From the NCBI RefSeq assembly GCF_008180445.1, contig NZ_VTER01000015.1, positions 1-64,000 of the forward strand: a DNA stretch of 64,000 nt, read 5' to 3'. Shown here piece by piece: positions 25,324-34,114 of this stretch; the stretch's first letter is position 1, and each line of letters begins with the position of its first letter. The stretch comes from Bacillus_AB infantis_B (GTDB lineage: Bacteria > Bacillota > Bacilli > Bacillales > Cytobacillaceae). Made by a program: the position numbers and the translations under genes. Below the pieces are notes generated by a model. That model had not been told where the DNA came from and did no database searches. It saw only the letters and a list, made by a program, of their open reading frames with translations.

Positions 25324-26397
25324 TCACATTGTATGTTTGATGCTCTGTTTTTCCGTATGCCTTTCAATAGCCAGGTTCACAAGCCTTTCAATCAGCTGCG
25401 GATATTCCACGCCAGTATGCTTCCAGAGAAGCGGGAACATGCTGAACGGCGTAAATCCAGGCATTGTATTGACCTCATTGATCATAACCTTGCCGTCACG
25501 CGTCAGGAAGAAGTCTGCCCTTACGAGTCCTGAGCAGTCAAGCGCTTTGAAAGCCCTGATGGACATCTCGTTCAGTGTGCTGTATTCCTCTTCTGTAATT
25601 TCAGCAGGAATGATCATGGCTGTATCGCCATCCTCATACTTGGCTTTATAATCATAGAAGTCTTTTTTCGGTACGATCTCACCGGCAACCGAACACTCCG
25701 GCTCATCGTTTCCAAGGACGCCGAGCTCAATTTCCCTCGCTGTTACGCCTTCCTCCACAATGATCTTCCGGTCGAACTGGAATGCTTCTTCAAAAGCTGC
25801 TGCCAGCTCTTCACGATTTGTGCATTTGCTGATTCCTACACTCGAACCAAGATTGGCCGGCTTGACAAAGCAAGGATAGCCAAGCTCTTCTTCCACTTTC
25901 TCATAAGCTGTTTCCCCAGCCTTTTGCCATTCGCTGCGGACGAACCATACATAGTTGACCTGAGGCAGGCCAGCCTGGGCAAAAATATTCTTCATGATGA
26001 CTTTATCCATGCCTGCAGATGAAGCAAGCACGCCATTGCCGACATAAGGAAGGTTAAGGAGCTCAAGCATCCCCTGGACCGTGCCGTCTTCACCATTTGG
26101 TCCGTGAAGAAGAGGGAAGATCACGTCAAAGCTGCTTTCTTCAGCTGACTTGAACATAGCCGGAGCGAGGGCTGCAGGCGACATAGCTTCTCCCTGGGAG
26201 AACTCCAGCTGCTTGACGCTCTCTGCCGGTGCTTCAAGCATGGGGCCCTTCACCCATTCCCCTTCCTCGGTTATGTAAACAGGATATATATCGAATTTCT
26301 CCAGATCCAAAGCTTTAATGACAGCAAGGGCCGTCTGCATTGATACTTTATGCTCTGCGGATTTTCCGCCGTATAATAATCCAAGCTTCTTTTTCAT
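25324..26397 (-). CDS. ddl: D-alanine--D-alanine ligase
   Basis: 357 aa ATP-grasp enzyme. GLLYGGKSAEHKVS at the N-terminus, PLLHGPNGEDGTVQGML, CFVKPANLGSSVGISKC and MINEVNTMPGFTPFSMFP are the canonical blocks. The residue after the serine-containing loop (YDYKAKYED) is the normal D-Ala ligase type, so no vancomycin-resistance signature. ATG 26397 preferred over an adjacent TTG by similarity to B. subtilis Ddl. Confidence 0.97.
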   Translation of the reverse strand: MKKKLGLLYGGKSAEHKVSMQTALAVIKALDLEKFDIYPVYITEEGEWVKGPMLEAPAESVKQLEFSQGEAMSPAALAPAMFKSAEESSFDVIFPLLHGPNGEDGTVQGMLELLNLPYVGNGVLASSAGMDKVIMKNIFAQAGLPQVNYVWFVRSEWQKAGETAYEKVEEELGYPCFVKPANLGSSVGISKCTNREELAAAFEEAFQFDRKIIVEEGVTAREIELGVLGNDEPECSVAGEIVPKKDFYDYKAKYEDGDTAMIIPAEITEEEYSTLNEMSIRAFKALDCSGLVRADFFLTRDGKVMINEVNTMPGFTPFSMFPLLWKHTGVEYPQLIERLVNLAIERHTEKQSIKHTM

Positions 26398-26748
26398 CAA
26401 AAGGAACCCTCCATTTATTCAATCACATGTTTCATTTTACCACTCCAAAAGCGAAAAAGGCGTGATTGACTATTGTTATTTGCAGGAATTTTTTTCTTTC
26501 CCAGTCTGCCCTGCTTTCTATATATGTATGATTTCCTATGCCCATCTGCAACCCATTCCCTTTAATTCCTCCTTCCTCCCGGATAACTGGTTCGAAGGAA
26601 TTATTCTCAAATAGTTTTTAAGATGTTATAGTTTGAATTTATAGAATATTTTTATTTATCTTCTTTTATAAATTCCCACTTAACAAGAAAGGTTTACGAC
26701 TGTATAATCCACGTTATACAAACAAATGTGTTTTTAAGGAGGACAAGA
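26398..26748. other. 351-bp gap between divergent ddl and symporter genes
   Basis: A/T-rich. Holds the upstream regions of both genes. A TATAAT at 26703-26708 lies about 40 bp before the symporter start; no good -35 and no operator palindrome were recognised. Confidence 0.4.
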
Positions 26749-27939
26749 ATGAAACGGCTAGGACTACTCCCCAGAATTATTCTTGCAATAGCTTTAGGCA
26801 TTTTAATCGGCTCTTTTTCTCAAGAAGGAGCCATCAGGCTGTTTGCTACATTCAACAGCCTGTTCGGAAACTTTCTCGGCTTTGCCATCCCTTTAATCAT
26901 CATCGGGTTCATTGCTCCCGGCATCGGGACAATGGGAAGAGGTGCCGGCAAGCTTCTCGGCATTACGACAGGGTTTGCTTATGCCTCTACCATCGCTGCA
27001 GGGACAGCCGCCTATTTTGCTGCTGTCAGCCTGTACCCTGCCCTGCTTAAGAATCAGAGCTTAAAAGAATTCGGGAATCCGGAAGAAGCACTCGCTGCTC
27101 CTTTTTTCCAGGTGGACATGCCGCCGGTCATGGGCGTGATGACAGCACTTCTGCTTGCTTTCACTATAGGGCTCGGACTTGCCGGCCTGAAAAGCAATGC
27201 CCTGCAGAATGTGATGGATGATTTCAAGAGAATCATCGAAATGCTGATTGAAAAAATCATTATCCCCTTGCTGCCTTTCCATATTTTCGGGATTTTTGCC
27301 AATATGACGTACGGAGGACAGGTCGGAAGCATCATCAGTGTATTCGCAAAAGTATTTATCATGATTATTGCCCTTCATTTCCTTTTCCTGCTTTTACAAT
27401 ACACAGCAGCAGGGGCTGCCGCCAGGAAGAATCCTTTCTACCTGCTGAAGTCCATGCTTCCTGCTTATTTCACAGCGCTCGGGACCCAGTCTTCTGCCTC
27501 AACAATCCCTGTCACGCTGAAACAGGTTAAAAAGCTGGGCGCTCGGGAGAAGACAGCAGATTTCGCTGTGCCGTTACTGGCAACGATCCATTTATCCGGG
27601 AGCACCATCACACTAGTGAGCTGTTCCATTGCGGTTCTTATGCTCCAGGGTGAAGCAGTATCCTTCGGGCAGATGTTCCCGTTTATCATGATGCTCGGGA
27701 TCACAATGATTGCCGCTCCAGGCGTTCCCGGGGGCGCCGTCATGGCTGCCCTCGGCCTGCTGGAATCTATGCTTGGCTTTAATGGGACAATGACCGCTCT
27801 GATGATTGCCCTTTATCTCGCCCAGGACAGCTTTGGCACTGCCTGCAACGTAACAGGCGACGGCGCCATCACAATCCTGGCAGACAAAGCAAGCGGAAAG
27901 AAAGCCGTTCCGCTCAAAAATGAAGCAAAAGCTGTTTAG
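26749..27939 (+). CDS. Dicarboxylate/amino acid:cation symporter (DAACS family)
   Basis: 396 aa, multi-spanning. It has the serine-rich re-entrant motif (GTQSSASTIPVTLK) and the C-terminal substrate motif (AQDSFGTACNVTGDGA). Family members move glutamate, aspartate, C4-dicarboxylates or serine with Na+ or H+. The NMDGT motif of glutamate carriers is replaced here by HLSGST, so the substrate is uncertain. Start ATG 26749 follows AAGGAGG; an upstream in-frame extension is not needed. No partner genes. Confidence 0.9.
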   Translation: MKRLGLLPRIILAIALGILIGSFSQEGAIRLFATFNSLFGNFLGFAIPLIIIGFIAPGIGTMGRGAGKLLGITTGFAYASTIAAGTAAYFAAVSLYPALLKNQSLKEFGNPEEALAAPFFQVDMPPVMGVMTALLLAFTIGLGLAGLKSNALQNVMDDFKRIIEMLIEKIIIPLLPFHIFGIFANMTYGGQVGSIISVFAKVFIMIIALHFLFLLLQYTAAGAAARKNPFYLLKSMLPAYFTALGTQSSASTIPVTLKQVKKLGAREKTADFAVPLLATIHLSGSTITLVSCSIAVLMLQGEAVSFGQMFPFIMMLGITMIAAPGVPGGAVMAALGLLESMLGFNGTMTALMIALYLAQDSFGTACNVTGDGAITILADKASGKKAVPLKNEAKAV

Positions 27940-27953
27940 CCTGAAAATTACTT

Positions 27954-27982
27954 TTGACATCTCCTGGATAATCATCTAAACT
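27954..27982 (+). promoter_or_regulatory. SigA promoter of the tyrS leader
   Basis: TTGACA (27954-27959), 17-bp spacer, TAAACT (27977-27982), about 25 bp upstream of the first T-box leader stem. Confidence 0.7.
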
Positions 27983-28002
27983 GTTTCTAACATTCAGTAA
28001 AC

Positions 28003-28250
28003 AGAAACTAATAGATGAGTTATGACAGGAATCAGTAGGGTTTGCTTCCCTGTTTGAAGAGAGCCGGTGTTTGGTGCGAACCGGTACATAAGCAAACGTG
28101 AATTACCTCCTTGAACATTCTTTGTGAAACATGAAGTAGCAAAGGACGGACGGTCCGTTATCCGAACGAGCGGAAGACAGGTGTCTTCAACAAGGGTGGT
28201 ACCGCGTGCAAAACCACGTCCCTTTTTACAGGGATGTGGTTTTTTTGTGC
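28003..28250 (+). promoter_or_regulatory. T-box riboswitch, tyrosine-specific, with terminator
   Basis: The T-box sequence AAGGGTGGTACCGCG lies at 28192-28206. Upstream is a stem I region with GAAGAGAG. In TGAATTACC the triplet TAC (28104-28106) sits where a specifier is expected, matching tyrosine. The terminator hairpin AACCACGTCCC...GGGATGTGGTTTTTTT follows at 28211-28246. Uncharged tRNA-Tyr should stabilise the antiterminator and allow tyrS expression. Confidence 0.93.
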
Positions 28251-28302
28251 GTTCAAAACTCATCAGGAAGTGCCGCAAACAAAAAATAAAGGAGGATATA
28301 TC

Positions 28303-29550
28303 GTGGAGAATTTTATAGAAAAGCTGAACCCCAATCAGGAAAAGGAGCTTGAAAGGCAATATCAGCTTTACACCAGCGGCACTCAGGATGTGGTGCCCCC
28401 TCAGGAGATGAAAAATAAAATCGCCAAATCACTCTTCCTCGGCAAGCCGCTGAAGGTGAAGCTCGGGCTTGATCCATCCGCACCTGACGTCCACCTGGGC
28501 CATACGGTCGTACTGAACAAGCTGAAGCAATTCCAGGAAAATGGCCATACCATCCAGCTGATCATCGGCGACTTCACCGGAAAAATCGGTGATCCGACCG
28601 GAAAATCAGCAGCAAGAAAACAGCTGACCGACGAAGAGGTGAAGCATAATGCAGAAACCTACTTCCAGCAATTCGGCAAAGTACTCGATATGGGAAAGGC
28701 CGAGCTGCACTATAATTCCAAATGGCTGTCCTCCCTCAATCTCCAGGATGTCATCGAACTGGCCGGCAAAATCACAGTGGCCCGCCTGCTCGAACGGAAT
28801 GACTTTTCCGAAAGGCTTGGGACAGGCAAACCGATTTCCCTCCATGAGTTTTTCTACCCGCTCATGCAGGGCTACGATTCAGTAATGCTCGAAAGCGATA
28901 TTGAACTCGGAGGCAATGACCAGCACTTCAATGTCCTCATGGGAAGGCATTTACAGGAGCACTATGGCAAAGAAAAACAAGTGGTAATCCTTGTCCCTCT
29001 TTTGGAAGGGCTCGATGGAACGGAGAAAATGTCAAAGTCCAAGAACAACTACATCGGGGTGGACGAAAAGCCGGAGGAAATGTACGGCAAAGCCATGTCG
29101 ATTCCAGATGAGCTGATGGAGAAATACTTCCACCTTGCGACAAACCTGCCTCTTGCTGAGAAAAGGTCCATAAAGGAAAGGCTTGAAGAAGGGTCGCTTC
29201 ATCCCCGGGATGCTAAAATGCAGCTTGCCAGAACCATTGTCAGCATGTATCACGGACTTGAGGCTGCCGAAAAGGCAGAGGACCATTTTAAAAGCGTATT
29301 CCAGCAAGGCTCCATACCGGAAGACATGCCTGTCCTTACTTGGGATGCTGGTGATGAACCAGAGCTGCTGGAGCTGCTGATGTTTGCCGGCCTCTTCCCT
29401 TCTAAAAGTGAGGCAAGAAGGATGGTTCAAAATGGCGGAGTCCGGATGAATGGCGAAAGAGCTGAGGATATTAACAAAAAGGTTTCTTTGCAGGCAGAGC
29501 TGATCCTGCAAGTTGGAAAGCGGAAGTTCGTCAGGATTAAAAAGAGCTAA
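28303..29550 (+). CDS. tyrS: Tyrosyl-tRNA synthetase (TyrZ-like type)
   Basis: 415 aa class I synthetase. The HIGH-like motif HLGHTVV, tyrosine-site block GYDSVMLESDIELGGNDQHFN, KMSKS (EKMSKSKNNYIG) and a C-terminal S4 RNA-binding domain (GGVRMNGERAEDINKK) are present. Sequence type (KVKLGLDPSAPDVHLGH) fits the second Bacillus form, TyrZ, better than the main TyrS. GTG start with AAAGGAGG 8 bp upstream. Regulated by the T-box leader just before it. Confidence 0.95.
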   Translation: MENFIEKLNPNQEKELERQYQLYTSGTQDVVPPQEMKNKIAKSLFLGKPLKVKLGLDPSAPDVHLGHTVVLNKLKQFQENGHTIQLIIGDFTGKIGDPTGKSAARKQLTDEEVKHNAETYFQQFGKVLDMGKAELHYNSKWLSSLNLQDVIELAGKITVARLLERNDFSERLGTGKPISLHEFFYPLMQGYDSVMLESDIELGGNDQHFNVLMGRHLQEHYGKEKQVVILVPLLEGLDGTEKMSKSKNNYIGVDEKPEEMYGKAMSIPDELMEKYFHLATNLPLAEKRSIKERLEEGSLHPRDAKMQLARTIVSMYHGLEAAEKAEDHFKSVFQQGSIPEDMPVLTWDAGDEPELLELLMFAGLFPSKSEARRMVQNGGVRMNGERAEDINKKVSLQAELILQVGKRKFVRIKKS

Positions 29551-29552
29551 AT

Positions 29553-29592
29553 AAAAAAGGAAGACACCATTTAGGTATGTCTTCCTTTTTTC
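29553..29592. terminator. Bidirectional terminator between tyrS and sulP-type gene
   Basis: AAAAAAGGAAGACA-loop-TGTCTTCCTTTTTT: long symmetrical stem between convergent genes. Confidence 0.88.
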
Positions 29593-29596
29593 TATA

Positions 29597-31069
29597 TTAA
29601 TGGCCGGAAAGCTTGGCGCCATCCTGTTTGTGGACAGCCAGCTTATCAACCAGATGCAGGCTCGGTTCGTTAAGGCCGAACAGCTGGACGCTTGTTCCGT
29701 TTTGGCGGAGCTTCATCACAATTTTATCAATGGCCGCTACAGCAGAGTCATCCCAGACATGTGCTTCAGAGAGGTCAATCACTACTTCCTGCGCGGTTTC
29801 CTTCAAATCAAAACTGCCGGCAAAATCAGTGACAGAGGCGAAGAACAGTTGTCCGGTCACTTTATAGGTGCGTTTGCCTGCTTTTTGATCAAGGATCGTC
29901 GACACCTTCACCTTTGAGATTTTGGCAACGAAGAAGATTGCACTGAGGAGCACTCCAGCAAACACGCCTTTAGACAGGTCATGGGTGAAGACCACTGTTA
30001 CAACGGTTACGACCATGACAATGGAGTCCGTAGCAGGAACCTTTGCCATATTGCGGAGAGAAGCCCAGTCAAATGTACCAATGGATACCATAATCATGAC
30101 TCCTACCAGCGCAGCCATCGGAATCTGGACAACCAGGTCGCCGAGGACGAGAATCAGGAACATCAGGAACACACCGGCTGTCAAGGTAGATAACCTTCCC
30201 CGGCCCCCTGATTTCACATTAATGACGGATTGGCCAATCATCGCACAGCCGGCCATCCCGCCGAAAAATCCGTTAATGATATTGGCAATCCCCTGCCCTC
30301 TGGCTTCGCGGTTTTTATTGCTTCCTGTGTCGGTCATATCATCGACGATGGACGCCGTCAAAAGCGATTCAAGCAGACCGACAATGGCCAGTCCAAGGGA
30401 ATAAGGGAAAATAATTTTCAGTGTTTCCAGGTTCAGCGGGATATCCGGAATCAGGAAGACCGGAAGCTTTCTTGTCAGCTCCCCCATGTCTCCTACTGTC
30501 CGTACATCAGAACCTGTCGTTATCGCAATGATAGAAATGACAATAATGGCAACAAGCGGCGATGGGACAGCCTTTGTCATGCGCGGAAACAGATAAATGA
30601 TGGCAAGAGCACCAGCTACCATGGCATACATGACCCATGTAGCATCGACAAACTGTTCAAGCTGTGCCATAAAAATCAAGATGGCGAGCGCATTCACAAA
30701 CCCGATCATCACAGATCTTGGAATGAATTTCATAAACCTGGCCAGCTTAAAGACACCCAGCAGCAGCTGAATGATCCCGGTCAGGATGGTGGCAGCAAAC
30801 AAGTACTGAAGCCCGTGGTCTGCAACAAGCGTAACCATCAGCAGGGCCATGGCCCCGGTTGCCGCTGAAATCATCCCCGGCCGTCCGCCGATAAATGCGA
30901 TTATGACGGCAATACAAAAAGAAGCATAGAGACCGACCATCGGGTCCACACCTGCAATAATAGAGAAAGCAATCGCCTCGGGAATGAGCGCAAGCGCTAC
31001 GACAATCCCGGCCAGGATATCTCCTCTGACATTGCCAAACCATTGTTCTTTAATTGATAAACCTTTCAA
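29597..31069 (-). CDS. SulP family inorganic anion transporter
   Basis: About 490 aa. N-terminal SulP membrane domain of 10 or more helices with GDILAGIVVALALIPEAIAF and GVDPMVGLYASF, then a cytoplasmic STAS domain (about 390-480; VVIDLSEAHVWDDSAVAAID). Such proteins carry sulfate, bicarbonate or related anions; substrate not determinable. The frame extends 55 codons upstream, but TTG at 31069 with AGAGGTG upstream gives the usual family N-terminus (MKGLSIKEQWF). Alternative starts remain possible. Confidence 0.88.
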   Translation of the reverse strand: MKGLSIKEQWFGNVRGDILAGIVVALALIPEAIAFSIIAGVDPMVGLYASFCIAVIIAFIGGRPGMISAATGAMALLMVTLVADHGLQYLFAATILTGIIQLLLGVFKLARFMKFIPRSVMIGFVNALAILIFMAQLEQFVDATWVMYAMVAGALAIIYLFPRMTKAVPSPLVAIIVISIIAITTGSDVRTVGDMGELTRKLPVFLIPDIPLNLETLKIIFPYSLGLAIVGLLESLLTASIVDDMTDTGSNKNREARGQGIANIINGFFGGMAGCAMIGQSVINVKSGGRGRLSTLTAGVFLMFLILVLGDLVVQIPMAALVGVMIMVSIGTFDWASLRNMAKVPATDSIVMVVTVVTVVFTHDLSKGVFAGVLLSAIFFVAKISKVKVSTILDQKAGKRTYKVTGQLFFASVTDFAGSFDLKETAQEVVIDLSEAHVWDDSAVAAIDKIVMKLRQNGTSVQLFGLNEPSLHLVDKLAVHKQDGAKLSGH

Positions 31070-31263
31070 ATGAACACCTCTTCGTTTATTAGATTTATAG
31101 TGTGACTTTGAACTCTCATCAAAGTCCGGGCCGACAAAAACATAGAGTATCATACCATATACCAAATAATTTACAAGAGGTGGTGTAAGCGCCGAATCAA
31201 TGAGTTTCCACTGTTTTTCTTCGATTTTCTTCAAAATACTTAACCGGATAAATCTTGCTGCTG

Positions 31264-31293
31264 CAAAAAAATAAGCCCTCTAAAAAGAGGGCA
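31264..31293 (-). terminator. Terminator after the VOC gene
   Basis: Minus-strand GCCCTCTTTTTAGAGGGC followed by TTATTTTTTT. Confidence 0.85.
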
Positions 31294-31299
31294 GCATTT

Positions 31300-31683
31300 C
31301 TAGCCGATGGGCGTGCAAATCTCAATATAATGCCCATCCGGATCTTCCATATAAGCGACAATCTGCCCCCACGGCTTTTTCACCGGCTCCAGCAAAATGC
31401 GGACTCCGGCCTGGCGCGCTTTTTCAATTGTCCCTTCCACATCCTCTGTTACAAAGCTCAGCTCCATCGTCTGCTCTTCCCGGAAGCCTGCTGGTATTGG
31501 AAGATCTGTCAGTTCACGCCCATTTTCCCTTGTGTTCATGGAAAGGATGGTGCTGCCTGTGTCATATTCTATATAAGTGCCGAATTCATTTTTCAGCTCA
31601 AGACCGAGAAGTTCACCGTAAAACTGCTTCGTCTTTTCCAAATCCTCAACATATAAAATGATATAGCCCAGCTTCAGGTCCAT
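31300..31683 (-). CDS. VOC superfamily protein (glyoxalase/bleomycin resistance-like)
   Basis: A 127-aa two-repeat betaalphabeta protein. KLGYIILYVEDLEKTKQFY opens the first module and TMELSFVTEDVEGTIEKA the second; DPDGHYIEIC ends it and supplies a metal-binding glutamate. It could be a small-molecule-modifying or -binding enzyme; no substrate can be named. It lies 30 bp after the methyltransferase gene on the same strand, probably cotranscribed. Confidence 0.85.
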   Translation of the reverse strand: MDLKLGYIILYVEDLEKTKQFYGELLGLELKNEFGTYIEYDTGSTILSMNTRENGRELTDLPIPAGFREEQTMELSFVTEDVEGTIEKARQAGVRILLEPVKKPWGQIVAYMEDPDGHYIEICTPIG

Positions 31684-31713
31684 ACTAAGCTCCTTCCAGC
31701 GGGCCTGTCTTTC

Positions 31714-32487
31714 TCAGGCCGGCTTTTCTTTATTTTTTTGTGCTTTTATTATGAAGCGGTGCGAACGGACTTCTGCATATCCTGTCCGCAGAATCTCATC
31801 GTGCAATTCTCTCAGCTTTTTCTCGTATCCTTTAAAAGAAAACCCTTCAATCTGCCAGGGAATAGCCTTCAAATAGTAGAGAATGGCGCCGACATCATAG
31901 AATCTTGTATAAGGGTATGCTTCAAAAGATGCCACAATATGAAAGCCGGCAGCTTCAAGCTGCTGAACGGCCTTCTCCATGTTCCAGCCGGCATAGCCGA
32001 AGTCCTCTTTAGCGCCGAGCAAACGGTTCAGGCCTAAGTTGTCTGTGCCGCCAACCTGCTGGGTGATGAAGAGTCCGCCAGGCTTCAGGATGCGGTTTAC
32101 TTCCTGCGGATCATATGATTCATGACGGTTAATAATGAGATCGAATAATCGATCATCAAAAGGCAGCCTGGAATCATCATCTACCTTGTATACCTCTATC
32201 CCCAGCGGCGTCAGACGTTCTGCTGCAATTTCTATATTCGGTCCGTACCCTTCTGTGGCAGCTGTATGGGACGGAAGCGGGGTTAATAAGGAAAGTAACT
32301 CTCCTCCGCCAGTGCCCATGTCCAGCATGGACGCAGCATTCACCATCTCAGGCAGCACCCAGTTCGTATAGTTCCAGGCCAGCGGTTCAGAAGCCATCCT
32401 CCCTGTTTCCGTCAGATAAGAGAAGTCCCATCCTGTAAATTCCTTTTCTGCTTGTTGTATTAAAAAATTAAAATATGCTCTGTTCAT
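31714..32487 (-). CDS. Class I SAM-dependent methyltransferase
   Basis: 257 aa. Motif I MLDMGTGGGELLSLL (near residue 55), the acidic motif II (VYKVDDDSRLPFDD), NRHESYDPQEVNRILKPGG (motif III/IV region) and a C-terminal cap specific to this subgroup. Probably a small-molecule methyltransferase. It forms a unit with the VOC gene, and a palindrome like the TetR operator lies upstream at 32557. Confidence 0.85.
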   Translation of the reverse strand: MNRAYFNFLIQQAEKEFTGWDFSYLTETGRMASEPLAWNYTNWVLPEMVNAASMLDMGTGGGELLSLLTPLPSHTAATEGYGPNIEIAAERLTPLGIEVYKVDDDSRLPFDDRLFDLIINRHESYDPQEVNRILKPGGLFITQQVGGTDNLGLNRLLGAKEDFGYAGWNMEKAVQQLEAAGFHIVASFEAYPYTRFYDVGAILYYLKAIPWQIEGFSFKGYEKKLRELHDEILRTGYAEVRSHRFIIKAQKNKEKPA

Positions 32488-32556
32488 TCTTTCTCCTCCT
32501 GTCTATTGTTTATTAACTTATCAAGATAGACGGAGGGCGGGCCCCTGATGAGGTTG

Positions 32557-32571
32557 CTAACTGTCGGTTAG
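32557..32571. promoter_or_regulatory. Inverted repeat resembling the TetR operator
   Basis: CTAAC-TGTCG-GTTAG, about 70 bp upstream of the methyltransferase start. It closely resembles CTAAC-TATC-GTTAG before the TetR gene. The surrounding gap 32488-32826 otherwise contains A/T-rich DNA, the 21-bp array and a terminator. Confidence 0.5.
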
Positions 32572-32704
32572 TAGGCAGTACATGGGTTTTGACTCCTTTT
32601 TTCTTATATTTTAGCATTTATGCAAGGGATGTTTTATAATTTTTTGAATTTTACGCCTTTTTATTTGGAAATTAATGTAATTAGGAAAAATTATCACTGT
32701 TTTT

Positions 32705-32775
32705 AGGTAGAATCCAGCCGGTTCTAGGTAGAAAAAACAAAATTCCAGGCAGAATAACTCTGAAACCAGGCAGAA
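32705..32775. repeat. Array of four AGGTAGAA motifs at 21-bp spacing
   Basis: Cores A-G-G-(T/C)-A-G-A-A begin at 32705, 32726, 32747 and 32768, exactly 21 bp apart. They follow TT(C/T)(T/C)A-type bases and two are followed by TCC or TCA. The motif differs from the 18455 array mainly at the second base (G for T). Sits in the gap between the methyltransferase and SMR operon terminator. Confidence 0.82.
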
Positions 32776-32782
32776 TCAGCCG

Positions 32783-32820
32783 AAAAAAAAAACAGCAGCT
32801 CTGCATTTTAGAGCTGCTGC
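32783..32820 (-). terminator. Terminator of the TetR-SMR operon
   Basis: Minus-strand CAGCAGCTCT-AAAATGC-AGAGCTGCTG followed by T10. Confidence 0.92.
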
Positions 32821-32826
32821 CTTTGC

Positions 32827-33141
32827 CTAGCTGATCGTCTTCAACCCAATAACCCCGCCAATGATCATCCCGATAAATATAACCCGTTTCCAATCACGGG
32901 ATTCACCGAAAAACAGCATGCCGAGCAGCACGCTTCCGGCTGCACCGATTCCGGTCCAGATTCCGTAGCCGGTGCCAATCGGAATCTCCAGCAGTGCCCG
33001 GGAAAGAAAATAAAAGCTGATGAAGCCAGATAAACCGGATAAGAGTGTATATTTTTTTCTGGTGAAGCCTTCAGACAGCTTCATGAAAATAACAAAACCT
33101 ATTTCACCGAAGCCTGCCAATACTAGATAAAACCATGACAT
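32827..33141 (-). CDS. Small multidrug resistance (SMR) transporter subunit
   Basis: 104 aa, four membrane helices, EmrE/SugE-like. The conserved helix-1 glutamate is in LAGFGEIGFVIFMKLSEGFT. GTGYGIWTGIGAAGSVLLG is the typical helix-3 block. It follows another SMR gene by 2 bp; such pairs usually act as heterodimers exporting cationic compounds or guanidinium. Order TetR-SMR-SMR resembles B. subtilis yvdTSR. Confidence 0.92.
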   Translation of the reverse strand: MSWFYLVLAGFGEIGFVIFMKLSEGFTRKKYTLLSGLSGFISFYFLSRALLEIPIGTGYGIWTGIGAAGSVLLGMLFFGESRDWKRVIFIGMIIGGVIGLKTIS

Positions 33142-33143
33142 GC

Positions 33144-33488
33144 CTACTCAGCCCCCTTTTCCGCATCTTCGTCTTTGGAGGTCATTTTCAGCCCGATAAT
33201 GCCGCCGAGGAGCAATGCGAGGAATAAGAGCTTCAAGGCTCCACCTGGTTCCCCAAGGAACATCATGCTGACAATTACAGTCCCCGCTGCTCCTATTCCA
33301 GTGAAAACAGCATAGGCCGTCCCGATCGGAATGGTCTTCATCGCATTTGAGAACAGCATAAAGCTGATGATAATCAATATAATCGTGATGGCCGCCGGCA
33401 GAGGCTTTGTGAATCCTTCTGAATACTTAAGCCCGAAGGCCCACCCTATTTCGCATATTCCTGCTGCAAATAAATAAATCCAAGGCAT
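33144..33488 (-). CDS. Small multidrug resistance (SMR) transporter subunit
   Basis: 114 aa with four helices: AAGICEIGWAFGLKYSEGFT carries the essential glutamate, IPIGTAYAVFTGIGAAGTVI the helix-3 signature, and a charged C-terminal tail (SKDEDAEKGAE) that its partner lacks. Start ATG 33488 (MPWIYLF) with GAAGGG upstream; the longer frame runs through the TetR stop region. Unequal tails are common in SMR pairs with fixed opposite topology. Confidence 0.92.
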   Translation of the reverse strand: MPWIYLFAAGICEIGWAFGLKYSEGFTKPLPAAITIILIIISFMLFSNAMKTIPIGTAYAVFTGIGAAGTVIVSMMFLGEPGGALKLLFLALLLGGIIGLKMTSKDEDAEKGAE

Positions 33489-33493
33489 GGATG

Positions 33494-34081
33494 CTACCCT
33501 TCTTTCTTCATGATGATTCCGGCCAGGAAGATCTTCCATGCCGATTCTCTCCGTTTGTTATATTCCTCCTGGCTGTAATAATGCTGTTCGACCAAAAGCC
33601 CGTCAATCAGGCAATAAAATGCTGCAGCCATTTCGCCGCTTCCGGCCGCCGTGAACATCGACTCTTTTTTACCGTGCTCAAATAAGCCCTGCAGCATGTC
33701 AGTGGAATGCTTTTCATATTCAAAAAATTCTTCTTTCAGCTTTGGACCGAGATCAGCCGGCGGAAAAAATATCGCCCGCTTAAAAAACTGGATATTCTCA
33801 TTTTCTTCCCTTAACTCGGTCAGCGCATCAAAGATCGCCTTGATCGTATCAAGAGCATTATCAGAGCTTTGGTCGTCCATGGCTTCCTTAATGGTGAGCA
33901 GCTCCAAGGAAACAGTATCCCGGAAAACCGACAGGAACAGCTCTTCTTTTGAAGGAAAATGCGCATATAAAGAAGGGGTTTTTATGCCAACCGCCTTGGC
34001 GATGGCAGAGAGCGGCGTTCCCTCGTATCCTTTTTCAGCAAAAAGCTTTAATGCTGCTTGTTTGATCTGCTGTGAAGTCAT
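33494..34081 (-). CDS. TetR family transcriptional regulator
   Basis: 195 aa. Helix-turn-helix in residues 10-50: ALKLFAEKGYEGTPLSAIAK, VGIKTPSLYAHFPSKEELF. The C-terminal ligand domain is not assignable. It is the first gene of the operon with the two SMR genes and is preceded by a palindrome at 34097-34114, so autoregulation and control of the exporters are likely. Confidence 0.92.
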   Translation of the reverse strand: MTSQQIKQAALKLFAEKGYEGTPLSAIAKAVGIKTPSLYAHFPSKEELFLSVFRDTVSLELLTIKEAMDDQSSDNALDTIKAIFDALTELREENENIQFFKRAIFFPPADLGPKLKEEFFEYEKHSTDMLQGLFEHGKKESMFTAAGSGEMAAAFYCLIDGLLVEQHYYSQEEYNKRRESAWKIFLAGIIMKKEG

Positions 34082-34096
34082 CCTTGTTTCATCTCC

Positions 34097-34114
34097 CTAA
34101 CTATCGTTAGTTAG
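34097..34114. promoter_or_regulatory. Putative TetR operator
   Basis: CTAACTATCGTTAGTTAG contains CTAAC/GTTAG inverted halves, 15 bp upstream of the TetR start. TTAG/CTAA-type palindromes are common TetR operators. Confidence 0.65.

Noticed and set aside
29600..30868. Several plus-strand frames opposite the SulP gene
   Set aside because: Antisense shadows of a clear membrane transporter.
32488..32826. Guanidine riboswitch upstream of the SMR genes
   Set aside because: The SMR genes are transcribed from the TetR side, and no ykkC-type consensus was found on either strand.
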